A stretch of DNA of 35,832 bases, taken from the NCBI GenBank assembly GCA_964499425.1, contig CAZCLD010000009.1, positions 1 through 35,832 of the forward strand, written 5' to 3'. The position numbers and the translations under genes are program-made. Each line of letters begins with the position of its first letter. The stretch's first letter is position 1. Under the pieces are notes generated by a model. That model saw only the letters and a list, made by a program, of their open reading frames with translations. It made no database searches and was not told the DNA's origin. This document shows, piece by piece, positions 7,360 through 15,858 of this stretch. This DNA is from JAQBYK01 sp964499425. GTDB lineage: Bacteria > Patescibacteriota > Gracilibacteria > UBA1369 > LOWO2-01-FULL-3.

Positions 7360-8256
7360 TTAGCGGGATTCTATTTCTTCCTTGCGGCCTCCGAAAATGC
7401 CGTAAGGTTTAATTAATAATACGATTACGAAAAGGATGAAAACTACAAGGTGCTTGTAGCTGGCTTTTAGTGGTGTTAGGCCAACGACCAGGTTTTCTGA
7501 AAATCCAATTATAAGTGCGCCGATAATTGCTCCGTGGAGTTTCCCAACGCCGCCAATGATGATTGCTGCGAAGGCTTTGATGCTTAGTTCGAGGCCCATT
7601 CGGGGGTGTAGGTTTTGGTCGAAGGCGATTAGTATTCCTCCTATTGCTGCTAATCCTGAACCAATGGCAAACAATAAGGTAATGGTTTTATTTACGTTTA
7701 TACCCATGATTGCTGCGACCTGTTTGTTGTCGGAAACTGCGCGAATTGCTTTGCCTGTGCGGCTGTATTTAAGGAAAAAATAGAGACCTGCTGTGAGAAT
7801 TGCTGAGCTAATTATGATGGTTAGTTCTGTGGGTGTAATTGTTAGCTTGCCGCCCAAAAATTCATAAATTTTTGGTTTTGCTGAAGTGAGTTGGTAGGTT
7901 TTAGAGCCTGCTCCCCATATCATGATCGCGAATGCTTGTATAATTAAACTGACTCCCACAGATAGCACCAAAGGGATGAATTCTTGCTTGTCTCTTACTG
8001 GTTTGAATGTGGTTTTTTCAATGGCGACGCCGATAAGTCCTACTATTATGGCCGTGAGGAGTATGGCTATAATTAACGGTAGTCCTGATGAAATATACAA
8101 GCTGAAGAAGATAAATGCGCCCAACATAGCCATTTCTCCGTGCGCAAAATTTATGAATTCAAGTACTCCGAATGTGAGGGTGAGTCCTACTGATATTAAA
8201 ATGTATACGGAGCTTGCAACTAGTGATGTGAACAATATTTCAGGGAGGAACTCCAT
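7360..8256 (-). CDS. livH: Branched-chain amino-acid ABC transporter permease LivH
   Basis: The 298-residue permease has the LivH N-terminal signature LTLTFGVLEFINFAHGE and the coupling-loop motif YSRTGKAIRAVSDNKQVAAIMGI. It also has the GGVGKLHGAIIGAL segment near the end. About eight transmembrane stretches are visible. It is separated from livJ by 90 bases containing a terminator-like hairpin. A TAGAAT box on the minus strand 10 nt upstream of its ATG could provide a second, internal promoter. The permease genes may therefore be expressed at a lower or separate level from the binding protein. Confidence 0.93.
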   Translation of the reverse strand: MEFLPEILFTSLVASSVYILISVGLTLTFGVLEFINFAHGEMAMLGAFIFFSLYISSGLPLIIAILLTAIIVGLIGVAIEKTTFKPVRDKQEFIPLVLSVGVSLIIQAFAIMIWGAGSKTYQLTSAKPKIYEFLGGKLTITPTELTIIISSAILTAGLYFFLKYSRTGKAIRAVSDNKQVAAIMGINVNKTITLLFAIGSGLAAIGGILIAFDQNLHPRMGLELSIKAFAAIIIGGVGKLHGAIIGALIIGFSENLVVGLTPLKASYKHLVVFILFVIVLLIKPYGIFGGRKEEIESR

Positions 8257-8299
8257 AAGGCAGGGGATTCTAACGCAGGAATTCTAGCAGAATTTAGGT

Positions 8300-8329
8300 A
8301 AAAGAAAAGCCCCCGTGAGGGAGCTTTTC
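8300..8329 (-). terminator. Intrinsic terminator/attenuator between livJ and livH
   Basis: On the minus strand GAAAAGC-TCCCTCAC-GGGG-GCTTTTC forms a hairpin with a 7-bp outer stem (8329-8323 with 8310-8304) and an inner GC-rich stem. It is followed by TTTT. It lies directly after the livJ stop, so most transcripts could end there and leave livJ in excess over the permease genes, as is common for binding-protein genes. Confidence 0.75.
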
Positions 8330-8346
8330 TAATTATTTTGAGAATA

Positions 8347-9600
8347 CTATTGAACTGTTTCGTCGGCTGTCTCTTCGACTTCTTCTTCCTCTTCCTCAGT
8401 GGGTTCCTCTACTATGGCGCCTGCCTTGATTGGTCCATCCAATTCAGAGAGTAGTATTACTTCTCCGTCTCCTACAACTACTTTTGGAATATGTCCACTG
8501 GTTGGATCTCCGTTTTCATCGATTGTTAGACTTCCGGCCACACCTTCCCATCCATTAATTCCATATAGCCAACCCTTAAAGGCATCAGCGTCGTGTCCTA
8601 CTGCTTCTATACCTTCTTTGATGAGGTAAACAGCGTCATAAACAGTTGCTGCATAAGTCTGGAAAGGAACTTCTTCTCCGTTGTTCATTTCAGCATATTT
8701 AGAGACAAAGTGCTTATATCCTGGATGTTCAGTGTCATAGCTAGTTTCAGCTCCAAGCATTCCGTAAGCGAGTTCAGGATATCTCTGTAGATATTCTTTT
8801 GAACCCATTGCTACGTCGTTAGCGAAAAGCTGTATGTTTTCGCCGATACCTTGTTCTTGTAGCTGTTTAAGAAGGAGATCTGTTTTTGGTGGTGTTTGTG
8901 GATTAACGAAAATTGCGTCAACACCTTCTCCTTTAAGTTTGGTGATTTGAGTTTTGAAATCTGTGTCAGTTGGCAAGAATGTCTCTGAAACAACTTCTCC
9001 ACCGTTAGCTGTGAAGGTTTCAGTGAAAACCTTGTCTATTCCGATGGTGTAGTCATTTTCTTCGGTTAGCATTCCTACTTTTGTAACTGTAGAATCATCT
9101 GTTGCAAGACCCGCAAGTATTTTTCCCTGAGATGCATCAGAAGGGTAATTTCTGAAAACATAATCACCGGCATCAGTTACATCCGGGCTACTAGATCCGG
9201 GTGAGAAAAGGATAACTCCTGCTTGTTCAGCTATTGGAGCGGCACCCAGGGTCTCTGAAGAGCAGAAACCACCGTAGATGATGGCAACGCCTTCTTGATC
9301 AATCAAGTATTGAGCGGCTGCAGAAGCGTCTTGTCCGTTACACTTTCCATCTTGCCAGAGGAATTCTAATGTTTTGCCATCGACACCACCTTCTTCATTG
9401 ATTTTGTCGATTGCGATTTGTGCAACTTGTTGGAGAGGCACTCCGTATGCTGCTCCATCACCTGTAAGGGGTAGGATAGCACCGATCTTGATGCTGTCTT
9501 CTTCTCCTGTTTCTTCGCCCCCAAAGCTACAGGCTGCCAGGCTAAGTGACAGTACTGCTAGAATTGCGAACAACCCTAGTCTTTTGAATACTTTTACCAT
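8347..9600 (-). CDS. livJ: Branched-chain amino-acid binding lipoprotein LivJ/LivK-type
   Basis: The 417-residue periplasmic-type binding protein (type 1 fold, Peripla_BP_6) delivers ligand to LivHMGF. A lipoprotein signal is clear: basic start MVKVFKR, hydrophobic core, then lipobox LAAC with C24. The mature protein begins with an acidic linker and IKIGAILPLTGDGAAYG, the family's first strand, followed by YGGFCSSETLGAAPIAEQAGV and FVNPQTPP. The C-terminus carries an acidic tail (a run of six Glu), which is unusual for LivJ and may be a surface-exposed linker. The ligand cannot be read from sequence; leucine-type amino acids are the family norm. Weak TATATC/TAACCT boxes lie 4-8 nt upstream of the ATG. 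Confidence 0.9.
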   Translation of the reverse strand: MVKVFKRLGLFAILAVLSLSLAACSFGGEETGEEDSIKIGAILPLTGDGAAYGVPLQQVAQIAIDKINEEGGVDGKTLEFLWQDGKCNGQDASAAAQYLIDQEGVAIIYGGFCSSETLGAAPIAEQAGVILFSPGSSSPDVTDAGDYVFRNYPSDASQGKILAGLATDDSTVTKVGMLTEENDYTIGIDKVFTETFTANGGEVVSETFLPTDTDFKTQITKLKGEGVDAIFVNPQTPPKTDLLLKQLQEQGIGENIQLFANDVAMGSKEYLQRYPELAYGMLGAETSYDTEHPGYKHFVSKYAEMNNGEEVPFQTYAATVYDAVYLIKEGIEAVGHDADAFKGWLYGINGWEGVAGSLTIDENGDPTSGHIPKVVVGDGEVILLSELDGPIKAGAIVEEPTEEEEEEVEETADETVQ

Positions 9601-9757
9601 TTTGATATAGGTTAAAGATATATTGAAAGATTTTATTGGTGAGTAGGGTATTTGTATGGCTTGTAAAAGTCAAATGCGCCCTGTTAAGATTCGCTTGCCT
9701 ATGCTTAAAAATCGTTGTCTGGTTTTTCCGAGTTTTTTGTTGCTTGCAATCAATATT
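9601..9757. other. Divergent intergenic region between livJ and purC
   Basis: This 157-nt stretch holds no convincing gene. One short open frame (from 9656) runs into purC in another frame and has no family features. I saw no riboswitch-like conserved core or strong hairpin. The right boundary is the purC promoter; the left side carries weak -10-like boxes for livJ. Confidence 0.5.
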
Positions 9758-9786
9758 TTGAGTATTATTGGGCCCATATTTAATAT
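9758..9786 (+). promoter_or_regulatory. Promoter of purC, leaderless type
   Basis: TTGAGT (9758-9763), a 17-nt spacer and TAATAT (9781-9786) form a good sigma-70-like promoter. The -10 box ends 6 nt before the purC ATG at 9793, so the start site should coincide with the start codon. Confidence 0.7.
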
Positions 9787-9792
9787 GATTCT

Positions 9793-10758
9793 ATGCTTAC
9801 TAAAGATCAATTGTTGGCCCAAATACAAAATGTGTTAAAGGGCACGGATTTTCCGACATTGGGGGAAAGGTATGAAGGCAAAGTGCGAGATAATTATTCT
9901 AAAGATGGGGAACGGATAATTATTGTTTCTGATCGTTTATCAGCGTTTGATAGGATAATTACTTTGATCCCTTTTAAGGGACAGGTCCTAAATCAGATTG
10001 CTGAGTTTTGGTTTGAAAAAACCAAGGATATTGTGGGGAACCATGTTATTGAGTTTCCGGATCCGAATGTTGTGGTAGCAAAGGAGTGTACTGCTCTTCC
10101 AGTTGAAATGGTTGTACGTGGCTACATTACCGGTGTTACCTCGACTAGTGCTTGGTATAATTATGAGAAAGGTGTGAGAAATTTCTGTGGGAATGAGTTG
10201 CCGGAAGGACTAAAGAAGAATCAAAAGTTTGATGCTCCAATTTTGACACCTTCTACGAAGGCTGAGAAAGGTGATCATGATGAATCAGTTTCTAAAGAGG
10301 AGATTCTTAGTCGAGGTGTTATTAGTGAGGAGGACTTTGACTATATGGCTGATGTTTCAATGAAATTATTCAATAGAGGAGTTGAAGTTGCTGCTAAGCA
10401 GGGAATTATCTTGGTAGATACCAAATATGAGTTTGGAAAGGATAAAGATGGAAATATCATATTGATTGATGAAATACATACGCCTGATTCATCTCGGTTT
10501 TGGTATCAAAATGAGTATGAGCAGAGGCTTGAGTCTGGTGAGGAGCAAAAAAAGATTGATAAGGAATATTTGCGAGAATGGCTTGCTGATAAGGGGTTTA
10601 TTGGAGAAGGAGAAGTCCCTGAGATTCCTGATGAGGTTAGGGTTGAAACGGCTCGTCGATATATTGAGGCTTATGAACTAATTACCGGTCAGACTTTTGA
10701 AGCAGAGGTCGGTGATGTTAATGCTCGTTTAGAAAATAATTTAGCCAAATATTTATGA
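9793..10758 (+). CDS. purC: SAICAR synthetase (PurC)
   Basis: This enzyme joins CAIR with aspartate using ATP to make SAICAR in de novo purine synthesis. The 321-residue sequence shows EGKVRDNY, VSDRLSAFD, ALPVEMVVRGYITG and the signature TPSTKAEKGDHD. The length and the C-terminal segment (DEVRVETARRYIEAYELITG) correspond to the longer, yeast Ade1-like form rather than the short (about 240-residue) bacterial form. Its stop codon overlaps the purE start (ATGA), so PurC and PurE are made together. The start at 9793 fits both the family N-terminus and the promoter spacing. Confidence 0.95.
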   Translation: MLTKDQLLAQIQNVLKGTDFPTLGERYEGKVRDNYSKDGERIIIVSDRLSAFDRIITLIPFKGQVLNQIAEFWFEKTKDIVGNHVIEFPDPNVVVAKECTALPVEMVVRGYITGVTSTSAWYNYEKGVRNFCGNELPEGLKKNQKFDAPILTPSTKAEKGDHDESVSKEEILSRGVISEEDFDYMADVSMKLFNRGVEVAAKQGIILVDTKYEFGKDKDGNIILIDEIHTPDSSRFWYQNEYEQRLESGEEQKKIDKEYLREWLADKGFIGEGEVPEIPDEVRVETARRYIEAYELITGQTFEAEVGDVNARLENNLAKYL

Positions 10759-11210
10759 AAGTAATAATAATAATGGGGTCGAAATCAGATATGGGGCATG
10801 TAGAAGGAATGCCTAAAGAGTTCGAAGAATGGGGGGTTGATTGTGAAATGATAGTTGCTTCGGCACACAAAGTTCCAGAAAAGGTTTATGATATTGTAAA
10901 GAAGAATAATGAGAGTGATGAGGACATTGTTTATATAACTGTAGCAGGAAGGTCTAATGGTCTTTCTGGAGTAACAGCTGCGAATAGTATCCATCCTGTG
11001 ATTGCTTGTCCTCCTTTTAAGAGCAAGGAAGATTTCATGATTAATATAAATAGCACTTTGGTAATGCCGAGTGATACGCCTGTTTTGACCGTTATTGATC
11101 GTCAAAATGCTATCATGGCTGCTTTGAGGATCTTTGCCTTGAAGGATGATTCTTTGAAGAAAAAGGTGAAGCAGCGTATCGAAGAAATTAAAAAGGGGTT
11201 TGAAAATTAA
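10755..11210 (+). CDS. purE: AIR carboxylase, class II PurE
   Basis: The 151-residue PurE-fold protein has the phosphate-binding loop MGSKSD. It then carries class II markers: SAHKVP (class I has SAHRTP), VAGRSNGLSG (class I has AGGAAHLPGM-like) and PVIACPP. These match the PurE domain of vertebrate PAICS and other class II enzymes, which carboxylate AIR directly with CO2. They do not match N5-CAIR mutases that need PurK. No purK is present in the window. The ATG overlaps the purC stop by four bases, so the product of PurE feeds its co-translated neighbour PurC. A short gene start at a non-SD site is explained by this coupling. Confidence 0.88.
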   Translation: MKVIIIMGSKSDMGHVEGMPKEFEEWGVDCEMIVASAHKVPEKVYDIVKKNNESDEDIVYITVAGRSNGLSGVTAANSIHPVIACPPFKSKEDFMININSTLVMPSDTPVLTVIDRQNAIMAALRIFALKDDSLKKKVKQRIEEIKKGFEN

Positions 11211-11213
11211 AAT
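11208..11213 (+). promoter_or_regulatory. -10-like box (TAAAAT) before purB
   Basis: TAAAAT overlaps the purE stop codon and ends 8 nt before the purB ATG. No good -35 is seen. It could supply a leaderless purB message in addition to read-through from purC. Confidence 0.4.
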
Positions 11214-11221
11214 TTATCTTT

Positions 11222-12661
11222 ATGGACAATCCACTACTCGCAATATCGCCATTAGATGGCCGCTACCACGGTAAGGTTGATTATCTTTCTCAGTATTTTT
11301 CTGAAGCAGCTTTGATGCGCTATAGGTGTTTGATCGAGGTTGAATGGTTTATTTTTATGTTTAACGATCTTAAACTTAAAGGCACCAAAGAGCTCAAGCC
11401 AACTGAGCTTAGGATCCTTCGTACTATTTATGAACAATTTGATTTAGTTGATGCTCAGCGGGTAAAGGATATTGAAAAAGTTACTAATCATGATGTAAAA
11501 GCGATTGAATATTTTATTAAAGAGAAGCTCAAGAGTAGCCCGATTGAAAAGTATCTGGAGTTTATTCATTTTGCATGTACTTCTGAGGATATTAACAATC
11601 TCTCATATGCGTGTTTATTGAGGGATTTCTTGGGAAGAGAGCTTATGACTGTGTTGAGTGGGTTGGTCCAGGAAATTTATTCTATGGGGGTAAAGAATAA
11701 ATCTTTACCGATGCTTTCTCATACTCATGGGCAACCTGCTTCTCCGACCACCTTGGGGAAGGAATTGATCAATGTTGTTGCTAGACTTGAAAGGGAAATG
11801 GAAATTCTCAACACATTTTCATCCTTGCCTGCAAAGATCAATGGAGCTGTAGGAAATTACAATGCTCATGATTTGGCTTATGCAAAGGTAGACTGGGTTG
11901 ATGCGAGCAAAAGATTTATACAAGGATTAGGGCTTGAATTTAATAAATATACAACTCAAATTGAGCCCCATGATGCGTTTGCTGGTTATTTTGATGCTGT
12001 AAAGCGAATCAACAATATCGTTCTTGATTTTTCACGTGACATGTGGACTTACATAAGCATGAGCTACTTTGGTCAAAAGACAGTGAAAGGGGAGGTAGGC
12101 TCCTCAACTATGCCTCATAAGGTTAATCCTATTGATTTTGAGAATTGCGAGGGGAATATCGGTATTGCGAATTCAATGCTTGATCACCTTTCTTCGAAAT
12201 TGCCTGTCTCAAGAATGCAGAGGGATCTTTCTGATTCGACTGTGCAGAGAAATATGGGGTCAGCTTTGGCATACTGTATTTTGGCTTATAAGAGCGCAAT
12301 ACGAGGTCTTTCTAAGTGCCAAGTGAACAAAAAAGTGATACAAGAGGATTTGAAGGATAGGTGGGAATTATTAGCAGAACCAATCCAAATGGTAATGCGA
12401 AAAAATTTGGTACCTGATTCCTACGAAAAGTTAAAAAAATTGACACGAGGAAAGGGTGGGATAACAAAATCTACTATTTCATCTTTCATAAAATCTCTAA
12501 AGATACCTGCTACTGATAAAAAGAGGCTTCAAGCTCTTACCCCTGAGAAATATACAGGGTTGGCATCCAAATTGGTGGATGAATATGAGCTAAAGATTTC
12601 AGTTGCTCAGGAGGGGTGTGGGCCAGGTGGTTGCTCCGATTGTCATGGGTGTGGTGCTTAA
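11222..12661 (+). CDS. purB: Adenylosuccinate lyase (PurB) with Cys-rich tail
   Basis: PurB cleaves SAICAR to AICAR plus fumarate and adenylosuccinate to AMP plus fumarate. The 479-residue protein follows the E. coli-type sequence: LLAISPLDGRYHGKVDYLS at the start, FACTSEDINNLSYA, LSHTHGQPASPTTLGKE and the fumarase/aspartase signature GSSTMPHKVNPIDFEN carrying the catalytic serine loop. It is the third gene of purC-purE-purB and acts right after PurC. The last 15 residues are odd: a glycine-cysteine tail of the form GCGPGGCSDCHGCGA, giving Cx4Cx2Cx2C. I do not know this from other PurB proteins. It might bind a metal or be a tag for another protein. Confidence 0.95.
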   Translation: MDNPLLAISPLDGRYHGKVDYLSQYFSEAALMRYRCLIEVEWFIFMFNDLKLKGTKELKPTELRILRTIYEQFDLVDAQRVKDIEKVTNHDVKAIEYFIKEKLKSSPIEKYLEFIHFACTSEDINNLSYACLLRDFLGRELMTVLSGLVQEIYSMGVKNKSLPMLSHTHGQPASPTTLGKELINVVARLEREMEILNTFSSLPAKINGAVGNYNAHDLAYAKVDWVDASKRFIQGLGLEFNKYTTQIEPHDAFAGYFDAVKRINNIVLDFSRDMWTYISMSYFGQKTVKGEVGSSTMPHKVNPIDFENCEGNIGIANSMLDHLSSKLPVSRMQRDLSDSTVQRNMGSALAYCILAYKSAIRGLSKCQVNKKVIQEDLKDRWELLAEPIQMVMRKNLVPDSYEKLKKLTRGKGGITKSTISSFIKSLKIPATDKKRLQALTPEKYTGLASKLVDEYELKISVAQEGCGPGGCSDCHGCGA

Positions 12662-12702
12662 TCTAAGTCTTTGGGTCTATAGATTTGTTTTTATTTTGTC
12701 TG
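12660..12702 (+). terminator. Weak terminator-like hairpin after purB
   Basis: AATCTA (12660-12665) pairs with TAGATT (12680-12685), and a T-rich stretch (TTTGTTTTTATTTT) follows. The stem is AT-rich and only 6 bp, so it is a weak candidate. Confidence 0.35.
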
Positions 12703-12708
12703 TTGTTT

Positions 12709-12717
12709 TGCTAAACT
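12709..12717 (+). promoter_or_regulatory. Extended -10 promoter (TGC-TAAACT) of ileS
   Basis: TGC followed by TAAACT ends 9 nt before the ileS ATG. The start site would lie within about three bases of the codon. The intervening GGCGGC is not a Shine-Dalgarno sequence. Confidence 0.5.
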
Positions 12718-12726
12718 GGCGGCATC

Positions 12727-15700
12727 ATGTTTGAGAAAGTAAATCCAAAACAGTCTTTTCCGAAAATGGAAGAGAAATGGCTAGAAGCTTGGAAAAAGAA
12801 TAAGACTTTTGAGAAATCAGTTGAAATGCGCTCCAAGGACAAGGAATATGTGTTTTATGATGGACCTCCTTTTGCAACTGGGCTTCCTCACTACGGTCAT
12901 ATTCTGGCAGGGACCATGAAGGATGTTATCCCTAGATATCAGACTATGCGAGGGCATCGAGTTGAACGGGTTTTTGGCTGGGATTGTCATGGATTGCCAG
13001 TCGAAAATGTCGTTGAAAAAGAGCTTGATTTGAGTGGAAAGAAAGAGATTGAGAAGAAAGTTGGAAAATTCGATTTTAATGAGAAATGTCGTGCTTGTGT
13101 TCTTAAATATACTGCTGAGTGGGAATCAACAGTACATCGAATGGGAAGATGGGTGGATTTTGAAAACAACTATAAGACGATGAATCCTGAGTTCATGGAG
13201 TCTGTTTGGTGGGTCTTTAAGCAACTTTGGGAGAAGGACTTGGTTTATCGTGGGCACAAGATTATGCATATTTGTCCTCGCTGTGTGACTCCTCTTTCAA
13301 ATTTTGAAGTGACCTTGGGATATAAGGACATAAAAGATCCTGCTACTACTTGGAAATTCCCACTTAAGGGGCAAAAGGGGACTTATATTCTTGCTTGGAC
13401 TACGGTTCCTTGGAGCTCGCTTAGTACAATGGGGCTTTCTGTCGGACCGGATTTCACTTATGTTAAAGTCAAAGTGGACGGGGAATATCTGATTTTTGTT
13501 AAGGATCGATTGGAAGACATTATGAAGGGGGTCGAGGATTATGAGGTTGTTGAGGAAATGAAGGGAAGTGATCTAATTGGGCTGGAATATGAACATCTGG
13601 TTGACTGCTTTTATGATTTGCCTGAGGTAAAGGAAAATAAGAATGTCTTTCATATTTATGGTGGTGACTATGTTGAAACAACAGAGGGAACTGGTGTTGT
13701 TACTATTAATGGATCTTATGGAGAAGTTGATATGGAAGCAGCCAAGAAGAATGGGCTTCCAATAGTGATGGATGTGGACATGGATGGAAATTTCAACGAA
13801 AAAGTTCCTCCCTATAAGGGTATGTATGTAAAGGATGCAGAGTTGAAATTCGTTGAAGATATGAAAAAGAAAGGTCTTGTTTTTAAGATGGAGAAATATA
13901 AACACTCATATCCGCATTGTTGGCGTTGTGATGCCCCTTTGCTAAATTATGCCAATAGTTCTTGGTTTGTGAGCATTGATAAAATTAAGGAGACTATGCT
14001 CAAGTCTAACCAGGAGATCCATTGGGTACCCGGACATTTGCGTGATGGTCGTTTTGGTAAATGGCTCGAGAATGCCAGAGATTGGTGTATTAGCAGAAAT
14101 CGTTTTTGGGGTGCGCCGCTTCCTATTTGGGTTAACGAGGAGGATGAGGATGACACAATTTGTATTGGAAGCATTGAGCAATTAGAGGAATTATCTGGGG
14201 AAACGGTTAAGGATCTACACAGTCATTATGTAGATGAAATTGTTATCGAGAAGGATTCTAAGAAATACAAGAGAGTTCCTGAAGTTTTGGATTGCTGGTT
14301 TGAGTCAGGATCCATGCCTTATGCGCAATTCCATTATCCCTTTGAGAATAAGGAAAAGTTTGAAGCGAATTTCCCTGCAGAGTTTATTGCTGAAGGATTA
14401 GATCAGACACGTGGATGGTTTTATACGTTGGTGGTTTTGGGGACCGCTTTATTTGGAAAGAGTCCTTTCAAAAATGTGATTGTGAATGGTCTAATTTTGG
14501 CTGGGGATGGGAAGAAAATGAGCAAAAGGCTTAAGAATTATCCTGATCCAGAAGAGATTTTCGATAAATATGGAGCAGATGCCCTTAGAATGTATTTAAT
14601 GAATTCACCTGTGGTGCGAGCTGAGCCGCTTCGTTTTACTGAAAGAGGAGTCGAGGAGGTTGTTAGGAAGATTTTGCTTCCGATTTGGAATTCTTATTCA
14701 TTCTTTGTAACTTACGCGACGATTGATAAGTGGGAGCCAAATACTCCAAAGACTGCAAACAAACTGGATCGTTGGATTATTTCTGAGCTCGAAAAATTAT
14801 TGAGTGAGCTGACTGCAGAAATGGATGATTATAATTTGCAACAAGCTACTGAGCCGATTGTTGAATTTATTGATTCTTTGACAAACTGGTATATTCGCCG
14901 TTCAAGGCGTCGTTTTTGGAAATCTGATAGTGATGAGGACAAGAATGAGGCATATGGGACTTTGTATTATTGCTTGGTGAAACTGTCGCAGATTATTGCA
15001 CCGTTTACTCCTTATATTTCCGAGGAAATCTATACTAATCTAACTGGTAAAGAATCTGTACATCTTTCTGATTGGCCACAGTTTGATAAATCTAAAATAG
15101 ATATTCCTCTTAACGATGAGATGAGGACTGTTCAATTGATTGTTAATCTTGGGCACAGTTTGCGTGCAAAGAAGAAGATTAAAGTTCGTCAGCCACTTGC
15201 AAAAGTGAAAATTGCTTTGCCTGAGGGTGTTTCTGAATCTTTGCTCGATGATCAAAAGGAGGTTATTTTGGAGGAGTTAAATGTGAAAGACCTGGAGCTT
15301 ATGAGTGATGGAACAGATATGGTGGAAATGCATGTTACTGTTAATGCGAAATTACTTGGGCCGAAATATGGGGCAGATGTTCAGCATATTATTAAAGCTG
15401 TAAAAGAGGGCCAATTTGAAATTGATGGCAATAGGGTGAAAGTACTTAAATTTATGTTGGAGGAGGATGAGGTTGAGATTGGATATAAGGGTAAGGAAGG
15501 TCTCGATGTCGAAAGTGAGGCTGGGATGGTTGTGGCTCTTGATGCAGAAATCACTGATGAGCTTAGGCGTGAGGGTTATGCTCGAGATGTGGTTCGGTAT
15601 ATTCAGGAGCTTCGGAAAGAAGCTGATTATCAGGTCGATGATAGGATAAGCGTGTTAGTCGAGACTTCTGGGGATCTAAAAGAGGCTGTGGCGGAGTTTT

Positions 15701-15825
15701 CTGATTATATTAAGAAGGAAACTCTTGCGGACGAGCTGCAGTTCAATGGTGATTTTGATGGAGATAAAGAAAAAATGTTTGAGGTTGATGGGGTGAACGC
15801 AAAAGTTGCTGTGAAGAAGGGATAG
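12727..15825 (+). CDS. ileS: Isoleucyl-tRNA synthetase, IleS2 (eukaryote-like) type
   Basis: This enzyme charges tRNA-Ile. The 1032-residue class I synthetase has HYGH (residues 55-58) in the context DGPPFATGLPHYGHILAGT and the KMSKR loop at 597-601. It has an editing (CP1) domain between them, and Cys pairs CPRC and CWRC inside it. The HIGH context, the length and the missing C-terminal zinc finger of bacterial IleS1 place it with IleS2 enzymes of eukaryotes, archaea and some bacteria. Members of that class are often insensitive to mupirocin. The C-terminal region (RAKKKIKVRQPLAKV, then LRREGYARDVVRYIQELRKEADYQVDD) is typical of this type. It starts a run of genes that continues with a membrane protein and secG. 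Confidence 0.96.
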   Translation: MFEKVNPKQSFPKMEEKWLEAWKKNKTFEKSVEMRSKDKEYVFYDGPPFATGLPHYGHILAGTMKDVIPRYQTMRGHRVERVFGWDCHGLPVENVVEKELDLSGKKEIEKKVGKFDFNEKCRACVLKYTAEWESTVHRMGRWVDFENNYKTMNPEFMESVWWVFKQLWEKDLVYRGHKIMHICPRCVTPLSNFEVTLGYKDIKDPATTWKFPLKGQKGTYILAWTTVPWSSLSTMGLSVGPDFTYVKVKVDGEYLIFVKDRLEDIMKGVEDYEVVEEMKGSDLIGLEYEHLVDCFYDLPEVKENKNVFHIYGGDYVETTEGTGVVTINGSYGEVDMEAAKKNGLPIVMDVDMDGNFNEKVPPYKGMYVKDAELKFVEDMKKKGLVFKMEKYKHSYPHCWRCDAPLLNYANSSWFVSIDKIKETMLKSNQEIHWVPGHLRDGRFGKWLENARDWCISRNRFWGAPLPIWVNEEDEDDTICIGSIEQLEELSGETVKDLHSHYVDEIVIEKDSKKYKRVPEVLDCWFESGSMPYAQFHYPFENKEKFEANFPAEFIAEGLDQTRGWFYTLVVLGTALFGKSPFKNVIVNGLILAGDGKKMSKRLKNYPDPEEIFDKYGADALRMYLMNSPVVRAEPLRFTERGVEEVVRKILLPIWNSYSFFVTYATIDKWEPNTPKTANKLDRWIISELEKLLSELTAEMDDYNLQQATEPIVEFIDSLTNWYIRRSRRRFWKSDSDEDKNEAYGTLYYCLVKLSQIIAPFTPYISEEIYTNLTGKESVHLSDWPQFDKSKIDIPLNDEMRTVQLIVNLGHSLRAKKKIKVRQPLAKVKIALPEGVSESLLDDQKEVILEELNVKDLELMSDGTDMVEMHVTVNAKLLGPKYGADVQHIIKAVKEGQFEIDGNRVKVLKFMLEEDEVEIGYKGKEGLDVESEAGMVVALDAEITDELRREGYARDVVRYIQELRKEADYQVDDRISVLVETSGDLKEAVAEFSDYIKKETLADELQFNGDFDGDKEKMFEVDGVNAKVAVKKG

Positions 15826-15858
15826 TGTTAATATTGTCTTCGAATTTATTTCTTTCCT

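Noticed and set aside
5719..8256. Urea transporter (urtBCDE)
   Set aside because: Subunits resemble both systems, but no urease or urea genes are present and the sequences look more like Liv.
9656..9838. 60-codon frame upstream of purC
   Set aside because: It overlaps the purC start in another frame, spans the purC promoter and shows no family features.
10755..11210. Class I PurE (N5-CAIR mutase)
   Set aside because: The SAHK, AGRSNGL and PVIACPP motifs are class II; the class I SAHRTP and AHLPGM motifs are absent.
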